A stretch of DNA of 64,000 nt from positions 4,045,001-4,109,000 of the forward strand of contig NC_060113.1 in assembly GCF_021155765.1 (NCBI RefSeq), written 5' to 3'. The position numbers and the translations under genes were made by a program. Shown one piece after another: positions 1-12,969 of this stretch. The stretch comes from Diprion similis (taxonomy: Eukaryota > Arthropoda > Insecta > Hymenoptera > Diprionidae). The notes beneath the pieces are model-generated. The model ran no database searches. It had not been told where the DNA came from and worked only from the letters and a program-made list of their open reading frames with translations. The stretch's first letter is position 1; each line of letters starts with the position of its first letter.

Positions 1-670
1 TGACAGAAAATAATTCTAAAAGACATAATAAAATGAATAAACATAGTTAAAGAGAATACTCCTCGAAGTTCAAGGAGCGAGACGACTTGGTTGAATTTTC
101 AGATTACGAATTACCGAGAAAAGAGCCGAGCGGCTGTTGTTCCGAGGTTGTTTGTTGGTCGGTTTCAGGTATCAGAGCCTGCTGAAATACTCGGCCGCTT
201 ATCGCCGCATACCCAGGGTAAATATCTCCAGTGTACCACACCATAAGCCAACCATGGGACAAAGTAAAGTGAAGAAGAAGAAGAAGAAGAAGAGAGAGAA
301 GAAGAAAAAGAAGAGAGAGATCAGCCAGCCAAGCAGCCAGCAGCGTACGACGCACAAAACTTCGATTATCGAACTGAAAAAGAGCAATATCGAACCACTT
401 CCGGAGACGCGGAGGAGAAGGAAGAGAGTCAAAAGGTAACTGCAAGCCTGCCCATCAATTTTTTGTAAGCGCCTCGTTTTCTCAACGTTATATACCTAAT
501 CATCATGGATGCAATTGGCGAATTGAGACGATGCCAAAAAGTGACACTGACGAGGAGAGTGCTTGTAGAGCCTGGATAATGGATTTTAGTGAAATATTTA
601 GGGTCGTTTCTTCCAGTCTAACAATAAAACATGATTCTGCTGTGTACTTTTCTCTGACAATAAAGTTATG
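1..670. other. Gene-free stretch with a purine-rich (GAA)n tract
   Basis: An AAG/AGA-rich tract at about 270-325 gives lysine-rich frames on plus and leucine/phenylalanine-rich frames on minus, neither credible. Two AATAAA words occur (622-627 and 659-664). Nothing else is recognised. Confidence 0.5.
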
Positions 671-1438
671 ATTTCTTGCACGGACCTGAATATTTTCGAA
701 TTTACTCATTTTTTTTTTATATAGTAAAGTAGGTAAGAATACGTACCATGGGAGTAGAAAAATTGTAAGCCAAGTTACCGAACTTTTATACAAAAGTTAT
801 CTATTCAAAAATTGTTAAACTTATATACGGCACTTTACGAAGATGATATGCTGGCCACGTTTTTTATCTATTAATTTAGACACTGAATAATTCTAGATGG
901 CTGATAAAAGCCGCCCTACAAATGTATAAGGATTTTTAAGAATCCGTAACAACGATGAAAACACGGGGTCAACGAAAGTTTGAGAAAATTATTGTGACAA
1001 CGCTTGGAAAAATTTTACAAGCGGAAGAATTTTCGTAATCGCAAATTTTCAGGGGTTATGGATGGCAACGCAATTTCTGAGAAATTTTCGTTTCTAGATT
1101 GTCGTTAGGTGCGATTAGTAATTACAATTCAATTTTATTACGAGTCTGTTTAATTTGCGAAAGATTAAGCCCGATCGAAACGATCCAGCGCGAATCTGTA
1201 ATGGGAAGAGAAATGATCTCCTTTTTGCCACTACGAAGGGTAAATTTTAAACATCGTTGTTTGAAAAAAAAATAATTTCATTTCGATGTTTGTATCTTAA
1301 TTAAATTCAATTTTATCTTGATTGCACTAATGATATTTTAACTGTTTCTTCGTTCGTCCAAAAGTTGGCTTTTAACTCGACCCAACTGTTGTTATTAACA
1401 ATGACAAGTTAAAATTTGTTAGTTTTGAAGATATTTTC
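671..1438 (-). repeat. Dispersed repeat, left copy (inverted pair with 36137-36901)
   Basis: This about 770-bp segment is the reverse complement of 36137-36901, with about 94 percent identity by eye over the parts I aligned. Homology stops sharply at 671 (ATTTCTTGCAC side) and around 1438 (GATATTTTC). It has no terminal inverted repeats or target duplication that I can see. On the minus strand it contains a short frame starting MSKFENIQVRARN whose continuation lies outside the repeat and differs between copies. Confidence 0.8.
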
Positions 1439-1848
1439 TAACATTACAGGTTCGTCTGGGTTAGTTTATAACAACAAATAACTTTTCATCAAGAGAAAAA
1501 CATCATTAACATCCCTCAGAAGTTTCCACGACGCTACCGACCTAAGTCATACATCTCGAAAAGTTTCTTAACTGCTTTTATTTTGAATTATAGTTTATCC
1601 CGCCAATAATCGTCTAAGTGGGATGATTTCAATATTCCCCGAATGAGGTATAAGTGGAAGTAAATTCTCCTCAACTTCTCAACCTTCCCACGAGTATTTT
1701 CTTTGTTTTATTTCCTACTTTTCAAAAGTTCGTACAACTTTGGCGCAGGCAAAAAATTCATCCATAGATATAGGAATTGAATGAACGGTGAAGAAAATTA
1801 TCACTCATCAGAGTCTAGGGATCAAAATCGAAGGCCTTTCCAAGCGAC

Positions 1849-1902
1849 GAGAAGCGAGTCATTTCTGTGAAGACTTGTTAACAAGTTGCTTCATCGCTTC
1901 TC
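1849..1902. other. Hairpin-forming inverted repeat
   Basis: GAGAAGCGA (1849-1857) pairs with TCGCTTCTC (1894-1902). Inside, TGAAG-A-CTTG pairs with CAAG-TTG-CTTCA around a TTAA loop, with an unpaired 10-nt stretch on the 5' arm. Outer words AACGGTGA (about 1784) and TCACCGTT (about 1913) are also complementary. No known miRNA seed is recognised. Confidence 0.4.
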
Positions 1903-3040
1903 CGTATAACATTCACCGTTTCCTGATGATAATTACGAATGACTAATAAAGAAACTGACTTTTAAAAACACACAACAACATGATTGAACCTATATTTTTC
2001 CCCATATTCCCCATATCAAGGCTGACTCACAATCGGATGAATCAAAGTTACGCGGAGATTCCTAATAAGTTATACAAGAAGACCGGGAAGTCCGGCAGTT
2101 AAAATAAAGGATTTTAAGAAAAGACTTTTTTAATTGAAACACTTCACAATTAAAGATCTCCAGAGATCGTCTGTAAGAGATTTCATAAATATCTACTTAT
2201 TTACAAAATGGATTGAAGAAAAAATAAAAATAACTAAATAAAAAATAGATTAGTCTAGGTACAGTAAAGAAAATTTATACATTTCTTCGTTAAAACTATA
2301 GATACTATATCTGATACATATAAGATTTCTCGAATAAATTTTTAAACAATTTGTTAGGACATTTGTAAGTTGACAGACCTGATGACAGATCGTTTTCTCA
2401 AATTATTCATTACACCTAATTTCCTATCGTTAGCTTGTGTTATTCGAATTTCCACAAATTTATTACAATCAAGAAAGAAAATATTTTTAACCACGCATAT
2501 TTTCCACTCCTTTCCTAACCATGGTGACGAAAAAATTTTGTAAAAAAAATTCCACGACATATCCAGATTTACCAGGACTTGAAACCTAGTTTTCCCTGAC
2601 ATTTCTCCAATCCTAGTAAGTTACTAAACCCTAAATCGTTAAACTTATAACCTCTATATTCGATTTAAATTAAACTCGAATTGAAAAAAAAAAAAAAAAA
2701 ACAAGGACAGGTATACCTAAAAAAAAAACTCAGTTTAAACCGATTTCTTTTCTCGACGAAAACAACTAACCTTGTCATCCGAAAAAACGATTTCTAATTT
2801 CCGCATGACAGAAAACTGATATTCTCAATTTTTTTTTTTTCACCCTGCAGTAACATTTCGTTCGCGTTCATTTTCAAATACGAAAAATTTCTCGCAGCAC
2901 CATTCTGACGATTATAGAAGCTTGCAGTGTTTTTAGTCCACGAATTTAAATCGCAAATTTTGCAGCAAAAGATTGAATGCACGTATAGCTATACGATAGA
3001 ACCGTAGAATTGGCGAATATATTTGCTGACTGAGCGAGTG

Positions 3041-3087
3041 TAGGTAGGTAGGTAGGTAGGTAGGTAGGTGAGTAGGTAGGATAGGTA
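3041..3087 (+). repeat. (GTAG)n microsatellite, interrupted
   Basis: Eight or so TAGG units, then GTGAG and GATAG interruptions. Confidence 0.9.
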
Positions 3088-5316
3088 TACATATAGTAGA
3101 CGAGCAGTAGGCGTAGTTGAAGACATCTGAAAGTCCCGAAGGCTTCCTACCGGCCTCCTGGCAACGGGACAAAGAATCGTCAGAGAGCCGAAGCTGCTTT
3201 TCGCCGACGCCGCCGTCGCTGCCGCCGCCGACGTTCCCGGATCAATGATGTTGGCGGCTTCGAGTGTTTTCCTCCCACTGGCTGCTGGCTCTGCTGGACT
3301 CTATCAATCTTTATTGCAAGGGCGACCACCGACGAAACGCTGCACCCTCGAGCAGCATGTAATAATTCCCATAAGGAAGAGAGAAAGAGAGAGAGAGAGG
3401 GAGGGAGGAAGAGGTCGAGAGAACAAGAAGGGCGCAAATGGGAGGAGGGAGGGGAGCATAAAGAGAAGAAATTGCAAAACAAGATGAAGCTAGCAGCCAG
3501 AGAATTAGCGGACAAACGTTCTAACGTTGAATTCGAATAAGGTATAGCAAAGTCAGGAAATCAAAATTTTATGAAACACCTTGAACTCCCCGATACTTTT
3601 TATAAAGTTAAGAGGATAAAATTTAACTGCATTTTTCTATTTGCTAACTTTGATGACTGCTGCCAAATAATTTCAGCGATAGAAATTCGATATGTATTGT
3701 ATATAGTTCATAGAATCTTGCACAGTTCTTGGTGAAATAAAAATGAAGAAAAAAAAAATAAGAAAAAGTGCATCAAATCATTGATAAATGATTTATCTAT
3801 GAAACGACATGAAAAAAAAAAATGTATATGTATATACCCGTAGCAAATATATATATATATATTATACATTCCAGATTACACACGTTATACGTTATATATA
3901 TATATATTATAATCCACAGTACCGGAAATGTGACACGATTTTAGATGCAAAAAATTTTTATCGCCTCACGTAATAAAATATAACTACATATGTGTGTGTG
4001 TATATACATATATACATACTATAAATCCATAATATTCGCGGGGAGATTTTATTTCCCACGATCCGACGACGTTCGGTTTTAACAACGTCGCAAAAATTCT
4101 TACAGCCAATCGAACATTGAGCAGCCTAGCGATACGATATTCGGCATATTTCTAGTTTAAAAATCGATGCTTCGAAATTTTCCCCGCCCACTTCTCTATC
4201 CCTCTCTCTCTATCATTCTCTGATTCTTAAACTAACATTCATATATGTAATGAAACGCTGAAACTCGGCTCTAAATCTTAAAATCACCAAGTCCATAGAT
4301 CGGATGTTAAAAATTTCCATAACAGAATGGCGCGATTCGGCGTGTTTCGCAACGCAACGTACCTACACACGTATTATACAGTCTGTAGCATTGGTTTCGT
4401 TATGCGTAAGTAAGTAAGACTATATACTCGCCTGCATATCCGGTTGCATAAGGTACATAAAGCGTATATATATATATATATATATATATGTAATACGAAT
4501 TAACTTCGAATTATCTTCCAGAAAAAATTCTTCGTTTACTTAAACGTCACGACTACTGCGTTTTTTTATATATATATACCACAATATATACAATAATATA
4601 TGAAATATATGTCGCGAAGGAGAGAAAGAGAGGAAAAAAAAAAAGAACTTGTAACAATTAGTCGTATCGGAGAAAAAAAATAAAACAAAAATTACTAAAA
4701 TTTTCCACCTCCGCGTGCTAATTATTAGACTGTATCAAATGTGGTACAGATAAACGACTGTGTATATATGTATATATGTACAAAAAATAACGTGAACGTA
4801 TGTATTGTATTACCTTGTGTATATGGTGTAATAGTAGACAGATGTAATAATCGCTTAAACAGAAGTGGAGCTTTTTGTTTTTTAAACATGCCAGCACTGA
4901 TGCATGCGCGTACAAAAGCACGTCTCGAGTAGGTATCTAATTCTTATTAGTTATGGAAAAACATTTTTTTCCCATACTTTACAAATTTTCCCAGACAAAA
5001 CGATATAACGATTAGATGACGAAAGGAAAAAAGAAACAAACAAAAAAACAAGAATCATATTGAAATATCGAAAACACACAAGATTGTCTATATAAACAAT
5101 AATTAGTAATCTTGTGACGCTAAGATATAATATATATTTTTCTTTTTCTCCAGTATCACGTTATGTATATCATTGAATCCTTTACGATACCGAAGGTAGA
5201 AAATTCGATGAGAATATATGAATATCGTATTTTTAAAATTTTTTAAATTTCCCACTTCGTAGTTTCGAAGTAAATAAAATTTACTAGATATAATATTGAA
5301 CGATAAATATATATTA

Positions 5317-5927
5317 AGGTGGCGCAAAAAAAACCGAATATTTTTTTTTTTTTCTGCGTCTCGTGTGTCAAAATGTTAGTTTTTGATGTTTTAAGAGCCC
5401 ACTCCAAAGGACAGTTCAAAAGAAAAAATTTTAAGAGGTCGCTCCACATTTTTTAAAACGTTAGTAATCGTCGAAAACCGATTTTTTTTTTAAATTTTTT
5501 TTCTCGTTACGATATAATTTTATAGACAAAAAAAAAAATAAGTTTCCGAAAGTTTCAGTTTAAAATTTGCATTTTGAAAGGTCGCTAATAATTTTCTTTC
5601 AATTTTTTCGTGCATTTCTTTAGATCTTTTCGAGCGACCTTTTAATATTCACATTAAAATTTCATCAATTTTTTTTCTTAAATTAAGTAAGAAAGAATCG
5701 ACAACAATACACCACGACATGAATTAAAAATCAAAAGAAATATTGAAAATATAATTTTTTTAATTTAATTTTTTGACAATTTCCGACATTTTTTTAAATT
5801 TGGAGCGACCTCTTAAAATTCTTTTTTTGAGCTGTCCTTCGGAGTGGGCTCTTAAAACATCAAAAACTAACATTTTGTCACACGAGACTCAAAAAAAAAA
5901 GAAATAGTCGGTTTTTTAGCGCCAACC
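5317..5927 (+). mobile_element. MITE copy A (full length, TA-flanked, long terminal inverted repeats)
   Basis: A 611-bp element bounded by TA dinucleotides (5315-5316 and 5928-5929). It begins AGGTGGCGC followed by an A-run and CCGA, and ends with the near-perfect inverted complement TCGG, T-run, GCGCCAACC. The terminal inverted repeats extend about 160-170 bp, including the matched blocks around 5382-5416 and 5824-5880 and the block containing GGTCGCTCC near each inner end. The interior has its own smaller inverted pair (AAGGTCGCT near 5578, AGCGACCTTTT near 5633). It has no transposase frame. TA duplication points to Tc1/mariner-type mobilisation; the family name is unknown to me. Confidence 0.85.
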
Positions 5928-6963
5928 TAATATATATATGGCAGTTTGTATGTGTGTGTGTGTGTGTGTAGAATACGATGATGGGAACACGTATAACGTT
6001 ACATATAACGTTCTACAACAAAATCGTGTTTTCATATTATTTGAAGAAACTTGCGTCATAAATATATATATATATATAAAAATTATACTTTTTTATACAT
6101 ATACGATACATGCATGTATGGTATAAACCGATATCTTGGATGTCAATCAAAATACGCGTCGTCGCGCCGAGTGGAGAAGTAGGAACTATCTAAAATCAAA
6201 CAACCCTATCAACCTTACTTCTCCGGCCGTCCAGTTCCTCCTTCCATACCTTCCATACCTTCCATGAATCGAACATCTTCTCTCGTTTCAAATACACATA
6301 ACTCTCGTTCAGGCTTACGTATATACGTACGTTAAGAGACACCCACGTGACTCTGTGTGTGTGTCAAGTGTCACACATCCGAGTCGAAAAAATCCCACGT
6401 CCGCGTCGTCGTCACCCGACTATCCTACGGAAACGCGTTCGAGTCCTTATCAATTTGTCACTGGAAGTGGCGAGCCCTGCGTCTGGATGATAATAACGCT
6501 CGCGTGTCCGATGCTTGACTTTTTATTGTAAGAACGTCGAGAATTTACAAGACAATAATTAGGAGGGAAAACAGACGTTCTTCAATCGTAATAATAATAA
6601 TCACTTGCAAACGCGTGTAATACTTACGCAATACGATGTACTTTTATCAGGATAATCGTTAAATGATCTTTTCTTTTTAAAAATTTTAATTTTGTATGAT
6701 CGTAGATCGGCTTTACTGAATATGAAAGATGAAAAAAAAAAAAAAAACGAACAAATCTCTAATTTTTTCAGATTTTTATTTAGAGCTTTGAGTCTCCCTG
6801 CTCGCCTTTCTTTTCTTTTTTTTTTTTCTTTTTGTTTTTGGTACCTGTTTAATTCTTGATCACTGGAATCCGATTTCCCTACACATCGACGGAAAAACTA
6901 ACGACGATTCGACATTCAAAGAAAATTAGAGCGCATACAAAAAAAAGTGTACAAAACACGACG

Positions 6964-6999
<36 letters not shown>

Positions 7000-7910
7000 T
7001 TGAAAAATGATTAAAAAATAATATACAAAATTAAAACACACCCACGATTCGAATATACATATATAGTATGATATACAAGGAAACTAAGGACTGGTAATAC
7101 AAAAAATGTGAAAAAAAAATTAGAGAGTAATATTTTCTTATACATTTCGAGGCGATTTACGATCATCCAGAGCATGATCTTTCGATTTATCGACCACCCT
7201 AGCATGTATCTAGTCGATTTGTAAGAGCGATGATTATCATATATCACGTATGTTTGTTATAACTACAAACAGTACGAAATTTTACTCCGTATAATTCAGA
7301 GAATCGATAAGAGTCTCGAATAATAATCCAACCCAGATAAGCGAGAACCTGTAAGAAGGTTTTTTCAAATTTTCATCCCGATCTCTCAGCGATCGTTACT
7401 CAAAGTAGAATTTACAGCCGCACCTAAATGCCTCAGATGATCCAGGTATAAATTAATTTAATCCGCGCACACCTCAACGAGATATGTTGCGATATTCGCA
7501 TCAAGTTGCAGCGCATCGTGCGCGCAAACACAAACTTTACACCGAGCATCAGCATCAACAGTATATATCGAAGGTGTGCTTTAGGCAGGAGAGCAATTAG
7601 GGACACGTGATAAATGGAAGCCGAATATGCCGGCATGAGCTCTGCTTTCGCCCGGCTCTTATAAATAGATTACCGGTGAACCGCTGCCTAACTGCCTTCC
7701 CATACTGACGCGCATGCAGACCCGCCTTTCCATAAGGTACGTGTAGGTCTAGGTGTAGGTGTAGGTATATCTGGGATTTTTGTGTACATACCAACAAGCA
7801 GGATACGAGCAAAGTGCGAATTTCTAGTATCATTCGCTGTACGAATCTGTTGTTTTGACGTCGGATGTGAGAGGATTGACTTGTATGGAGGGGGAGGGGG
7901 TTTGAAAATC

Positions 7911-8130
7911 CGAATTTGAGAAGTTTCGAGAGCGCGGAATGGCGAATTATTTCCCGGGGAATCTTGAACGGTAAAGAAATGAAACTTTTAGGAAACAACG
8001 AAGTTTCAAAAGGCCGGAAGGCCGACGACGACGGGTCAAAGTTACGAAATGGAAGATTCCGGAAATTTAAGTTGCAATTTCGGAACTTTGAACCGTCAAA
8101 GTTTGATATCTTGCCACTTACAATCACACC
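7911..8130. repeat. Degenerate dispersed repeat with TTCGGAACTTT modules (copy 1)
   Basis: Short modules resembling GGAAATTT and TTCGGAACTTT recur imperfectly here, which explains the long but meaningless open frames on both strands rich in RNF and FRN. TTCGGAACTTT (8079-8089) and the block CCGTCAAAGTTTGATATCTT (8093-8112) reappear, diverged, at 29487-29497 and about 29539-29558. Confidence 0.5.
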
Positions 8131-8888
8131 TCGGGAATAAATATACGAACTAGATTGAATGGTTAGTAAGGTTTAACGTACGTAACGAAACGTTGAAACG
8201 ATAATTGCCATTTTTATAGTATCAGAATATGTAACTGGAGAAGTTGAATTTACAAAGTCGGAGTTACTTGATGCTGTACTACGGTTTTCTTAATTTCACA
8301 TCATTCTAAATTTACGAAATTCAGTCTATAAGTCGGCGGGGCCCGACCGAAACGTCGTTCTATTAAGAATAAATCATTCGTCTACTACAACATGACCAGC
8401 TTCGACGAATTTTCCCATTTAATATACTCCTCTGATCACAAAATCAATCACAATACGAACCATCGTCCGACAATAAAAGTTAATTTCACAATAAACGAAT
8501 GTTAAGTAGGTACATTAACGGTGCTTGATCATCCCTTTCGTTTCCATCGCTTATTTCTAAACATGATATCTACAACGATTATAAATATAACAGTAATCCC
8601 TTGTCAATTCGCGTCTCGTTTGTACAGAAAGATGTTGAGTCTGCAGTGAGGATTGAAACTCCGGCAATTCTGTAGAGAATTAGTCTCATTAGATGGTTGA
8701 GTACTACGTCAAGCTGAGGAGCTTGCGAATCGCGCAAGAAGCAGTTTCCTTACGGAGTTCAATTTGTCCGAAAGGGATCACCGAGGAAAACTCGCGGGCG
8801 AGGACAGAGAGAGAGAAGATGAGAGATGAGAGATGAGAGATGAGAGAGGAGAGAGGATGGAAGAGTCATCCAGTCAGTCAGACAGTCA

Positions 8889-8914
8889 GGTAGGTAGGTA
8901 GGTAGGTAGGTAGG
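8889..8914 (+). repeat. (GGTA)n microsatellite
   Basis: Six and a half uninterrupted copies directly after a CAGTCAGTCAGACAGTCAG run. Confidence 0.9.
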
Positions 8915-9212
8915 TGTAAGGAACATACTAAGAGGTATGAGGTAGGCAAGGCAGGCAGGCAGGCAGTCGACTCGCGTGCATCATGGGTGGAACGCGGTTC
9001 GTTCGGTTCTGTAAAAACTCGTTTCCCAGTCTTAAGGCAACGCGGCGGACGCCTATAGCCAGTTTAGCCGAACGGCGTGTGCCGCAAGCGTGCGTGCACG
9101 GAGAGGATGGGCCGGATGAAGGAAGGTTATAACGCAGATCTCTCCAGACTACGTGCATGTAGGTAGTGTAGTATCGTATAGTATAGTATAGTATAGTATA
9201 ACATACCTATAT

Positions 9213-9213
9213 G

Positions 9214-9251
<38 letters not shown>
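9213..9251 (+). repeat. (GA)n microsatellite
   Basis: About 19 uninterrupted GA units; generates only Arg-Glu frames. Confidence 0.95.
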
Positions 9252-9252
<1 letters not shown>

Positions 9253-9380
9253 GCACACATCCATGGTAAGCGAACTGTAAACTTCTCAAAAGTTAATCCG
9301 CGTGTCGCCGAGGAAAAGAAACATGGCGTATTTCGACTACCCGCTTCTTGCACTGGGTTGTTATACGTTACACTTCAAAG

Positions 9381-9420
9381 TGTATGTATGTATGTATGTA
9401 TGTATGTATGTATGTATGTA
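9381..9420 (+). repeat. (TATG)n microsatellite
   Basis: Ten uninterrupted copies. Confidence 0.95.
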
Positions 9421-10926
9421 CACACACGAGTGATATATGTATACCCATCACCGAAAAAATGTTCATGATTATATCACACAGATTTCAAGACCACCGTGGT
9501 GTCTTCCTTAGTGTTGAACTTTCGATCAAACTTCGAAGTAAAATTGGTCTCTTAATTTGGCAACTTTTGCAGCGTTCTTGATCGTTACCTAAGTCGTTGA
9601 TTAGTTACTCGTTACTTCAACCTCGTGATGAAAATGTTGATCATCAATTCTATGTGATAGAATTCTTATCGATTTTTACAACCATGCCAAGTAAGATAAG
9701 CGGTAGTAGATCGTACAAGTTGTTTCGTAGATCTAGCCTAATGCGCGTTGTTGCATGATCGTGTAATGTTAACTGTGGCTATGGATATAGGTATCAGAAG
9801 GTACCTACCTAATGCCTAAATCATTGGAAGAAACTGCAATCCTGACTTGATTTACCAAGCGTATAATAATAATAATAATAATAATCTACAATACCAAAGT
9901 AGAGAGTAGCCTGACGAGGTAGTGACGAGGATGCAGTAATTTAAGTTACTACTCTAACGATACAAATTTAGAAAAACCCTTCACCTCGCACCATTATAAT
10001 CATGGTCTGAAATTTGAACTAAAACCATACCATACCATACAAAGCGTATTCATATAAATTTTCCAAAACCTCAACTCCATGAAAGTCATTAAGAAATTGT
10101 ACAGTAACGATTACTTCCCTGACGTTTCGTTATTCGTTTCATAAACCTAACCAACTCGAACCTCGTAATTTACAGTACAACCCACAGGATGATCAGCGTT
10201 ATCCAAACCATATATGCTAGTTTCTTCCCTTGTTCAAGGACGAAGAATAAATTAAGATGAAAGATGAAGGAGAACCAACTAGGTATCTCTGCCGCAGTTC
10301 ACCAACCCATTCAAATATAGAACAGATCTAAAGTCGAGCTTGAACTTTCGGCCGCGAACGCCGGGGAAAGTTTGTCTGTATATTGGCGTGTATATTTTTG
10401 TTTGAAGAACCATAAGCGACTCGATTTCCACAGTATAGGTACGAGGGTACATCGAGGTTGGAATCGGCTCGGATATGCGGGAGGAAAAGGGAATGACTGA
10501 CTGACTGATGGCATTCGAATCTTCGCCCCTTTTTTCTATTTTCATACTCCGGTGTGTGGGTGTTGTTGTAGGTACCCACCTACTGCACTGAAATGTCATG
10601 GATGTGCATTTTGTATGTAGGTAGGTACCTAACCCGCGGCGGCGACGCGACGTCGCGGCTGAAGGAGAATCGCTATGGGACACTACGGACCCCTTAATGG
10701 TGTGTATTAATCCAGAAAGAACCAGCCTACGAACGTCTTTCCAACCCCCCCCCCCCCCCTTCCCCTCCCGTTTCCACGCCTATAGACACAGTTCTCGGTT
10801 TGGAACTTGAATTAATGCGGTGTAAGCCGGTGGTCTCCACGACTCTTATATGACTCCCAGAGCTTCGAGCCAGTTTCTATTTACAGAAAAAGGACCTATT
10901 ATCAATATTTATTTGTCGCGGGGCAA

Positions 10927-10929
<3 letters not shown>

Positions 10930-10970
<41 letters not shown>
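10930..10970 (+). repeat. (AT)n microsatellite
   Basis: About 20 dinucleotides followed by imperfect GTATGTATATAT sequence. Confidence 0.95.
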
Positions 10971-10978
<8 letters not shown>

Positions 10979-12936
10979 ATATATTCATTCACACATATAG
11001 ACGTATATATATATATACATAGCAATGGTATGTATGTACAACTCCTGCTGCCCTCGTAGGAGCGCGTTTATTATGTATGGACGATTCGCCGGAAAAACTA
11101 TATATAAAAGCAAGCCAGGAAATATTAGCTAAAATTCAAATGGTGAGATAAAATTTTCGCCAGAAAAAACAATGAGTGAAATAAAAAAATTGAAAATAAA
11201 AGTTAATATTAAAGTTAAAAACAAGGACTGCGACGTGGAGATTTTGAGGAAAATTCTTTTCTTCGTGTCCGGATCGAGAATGATGGTGTAAAAAAATTTT
11301 CAACAAATTTGATCAAACCTTATTTTCTGGAAGGGAACCGCACACGCTAAAGCCTCTCTCTCCACTTCTTATCTCTCGCTTAGCCGTTAACGATTTCATA
11401 GGCGCATCTTACCTGTAATGAAAAATTGTAAAATCTTGATTAGCGTTGCAATAAATTGCGAATGTGTGGTGATGAAAAAAACTTAGTGATCAATTGTAAT
11501 ATTTGAAAATTGAAAAATTAGGGTGTGACCGGTAGAAATTTGGAATAATTGGCCGATACGTCGAAATTTCAAACACGTTTTTGGTTTCGTATGTTTGAAA
11601 TTTCGATATATATATATATATACATATGTTGTATATTGGGCATTCTTCCAAGTTTTAACCCCCACCACCCAAATTAGTTGATAATTATAACAAATTTATT
11701 ATATTTCACAAGCTTGTTAATTTCGTCCGTTCATCTATTGCTTTTTTCGTCAATTCTATGATATTATCCAATAAGTGAAATATAATGATTATACACAACA
11801 ATTCAATGCTTAACAACGTATATATCTATATAAATATAATACGTATATGTATAATTAGCTTTATATATATATGTATAATACTGTTATCGGAATAAAATTC
11901 TACTAAAACAACGTAATAATTCCACACCGGAAAGTTCTTCAAGCGTGAGAAAGGGGGGGAGGACGTAGAACTGAATGAAAAACAATCCCCCCATCGCCAA
12001 AGAGGAACGTAATAAATATTAAAAAAGAAGAAGGTGAATAAAAAAATAGATTTGGCCAGCAATATAACATTATATCACCGGCCGTCTGCAGCCGAGTCAG
12101 CAGCAGCGACAGAACGATCGCAACTCCGTCGTCATTGTGGTGTAATAATTGTAAAATTGTAAAGATAAAAATTTCACAGATTCGGCAAGCAAAAGCAGAG
12201 CTGCGAGGGGGGAGGGAGGGGGGGGGGGCAGCCTTGAAGTAGTGCGAAATAAACGATCTCTCGAAGGTATAAATTCGCGAGAAAGAAACGTAGAATTAGA
12301 ATTTGAGTGAAAAAAAAAGTTGTAAAAATAAAATCTAATCCTTAATTACGTGCGTCTGGGAAATTTTTTTGTAAATTTCCCCTTTCAAAATAAAACAAAC
12401 CTTTGCTCGGTTTATTCGAAATAAGAAGAGAAAAAAAAAAAAAAAAAAAAAAAAAACTGAAAGAAATAAAGAGAAAATCCTACCGCAAACGAAACGTCAC
12501 CAGTCGATGATTAAATAACAAATAATTATTGTAAATCCGTAAGAAATTTTCTTTCCACTATTTCCTGCGTTAATTCAGATAGAAATGAAAGTAAAGCGTG
12601 TTCGCGATTTTAACTATTCTTCTTTCCTATAAAATCCTTCTTTTCCTTTAATTCTATCGGCGCACAGTATTCGTCTGAATTAATTTCATATACTGTTTCA
12701 ATTATTTCAAAAGTGGAAAGAAAAATCATTCTCCGGTTTAATTCTTATCCAGAGAAAGTCGCGGAGAAGCCTAACGATGAGAGAATCCCGTGGGAGAGAG
12801 AAGAAAGAACGTCATCCTGCCTACATAAAGCCTGCAGCCGCTAACTTAGGCCTAGCCGTTGCTTTCCAAGCCGACTACTACTCGGAAACTTGCGAGCTGA
12901 AAATATTCCCAAATAATCTCTGAATTATTGGATTTT

Positions 12937-12969
<33 letters not shown>

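Larger units (their letters stand above)
1439..5314. other. Gene-free AT-rich stretch with simple repeats
   Basis: Contains A-runs (2683, 2722), a (GTAG)n array (3041-3087), a purine-rich (GA)n/(GGGA) patch (3376-3420) and several (AT)n tracts (3848, 3895, 4464, 4568). A GC-richer piece at about 3120-3260 has GCCGCC words but no supported frame. Confidence 0.5.
5930..10260. other. Gene-free stretch with microsatellites
   Basis: Holds (GT)n at 5951-5970, (AT)n at 6966-6998, (GAGATGA)n at about 8818-8846, (GGTA)n at 8889-8914, (GTATA)n at 9170-9200, (GA)n at 9213-9251, (TATG)n at 9381-9420 and (AAT)n near 9866-9885. The area 8690-9160 is GC-richer, but no gene is recognised. Confidence 0.5.

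Noticed and set aside
7597..8127. 176-codon minus-strand frame
   Set aside because: It is produced by a degenerate AATTTCG-type repeat; no domain, and the same composition yields RNF-rich frames on both strands and at 29.3 kb.
10279..10683. 134-codon minus-strand frame overlapping two others
   Set aside because: Overlapping frames of similar length on the same strand indicate chance; nothing recognisable in the translation.
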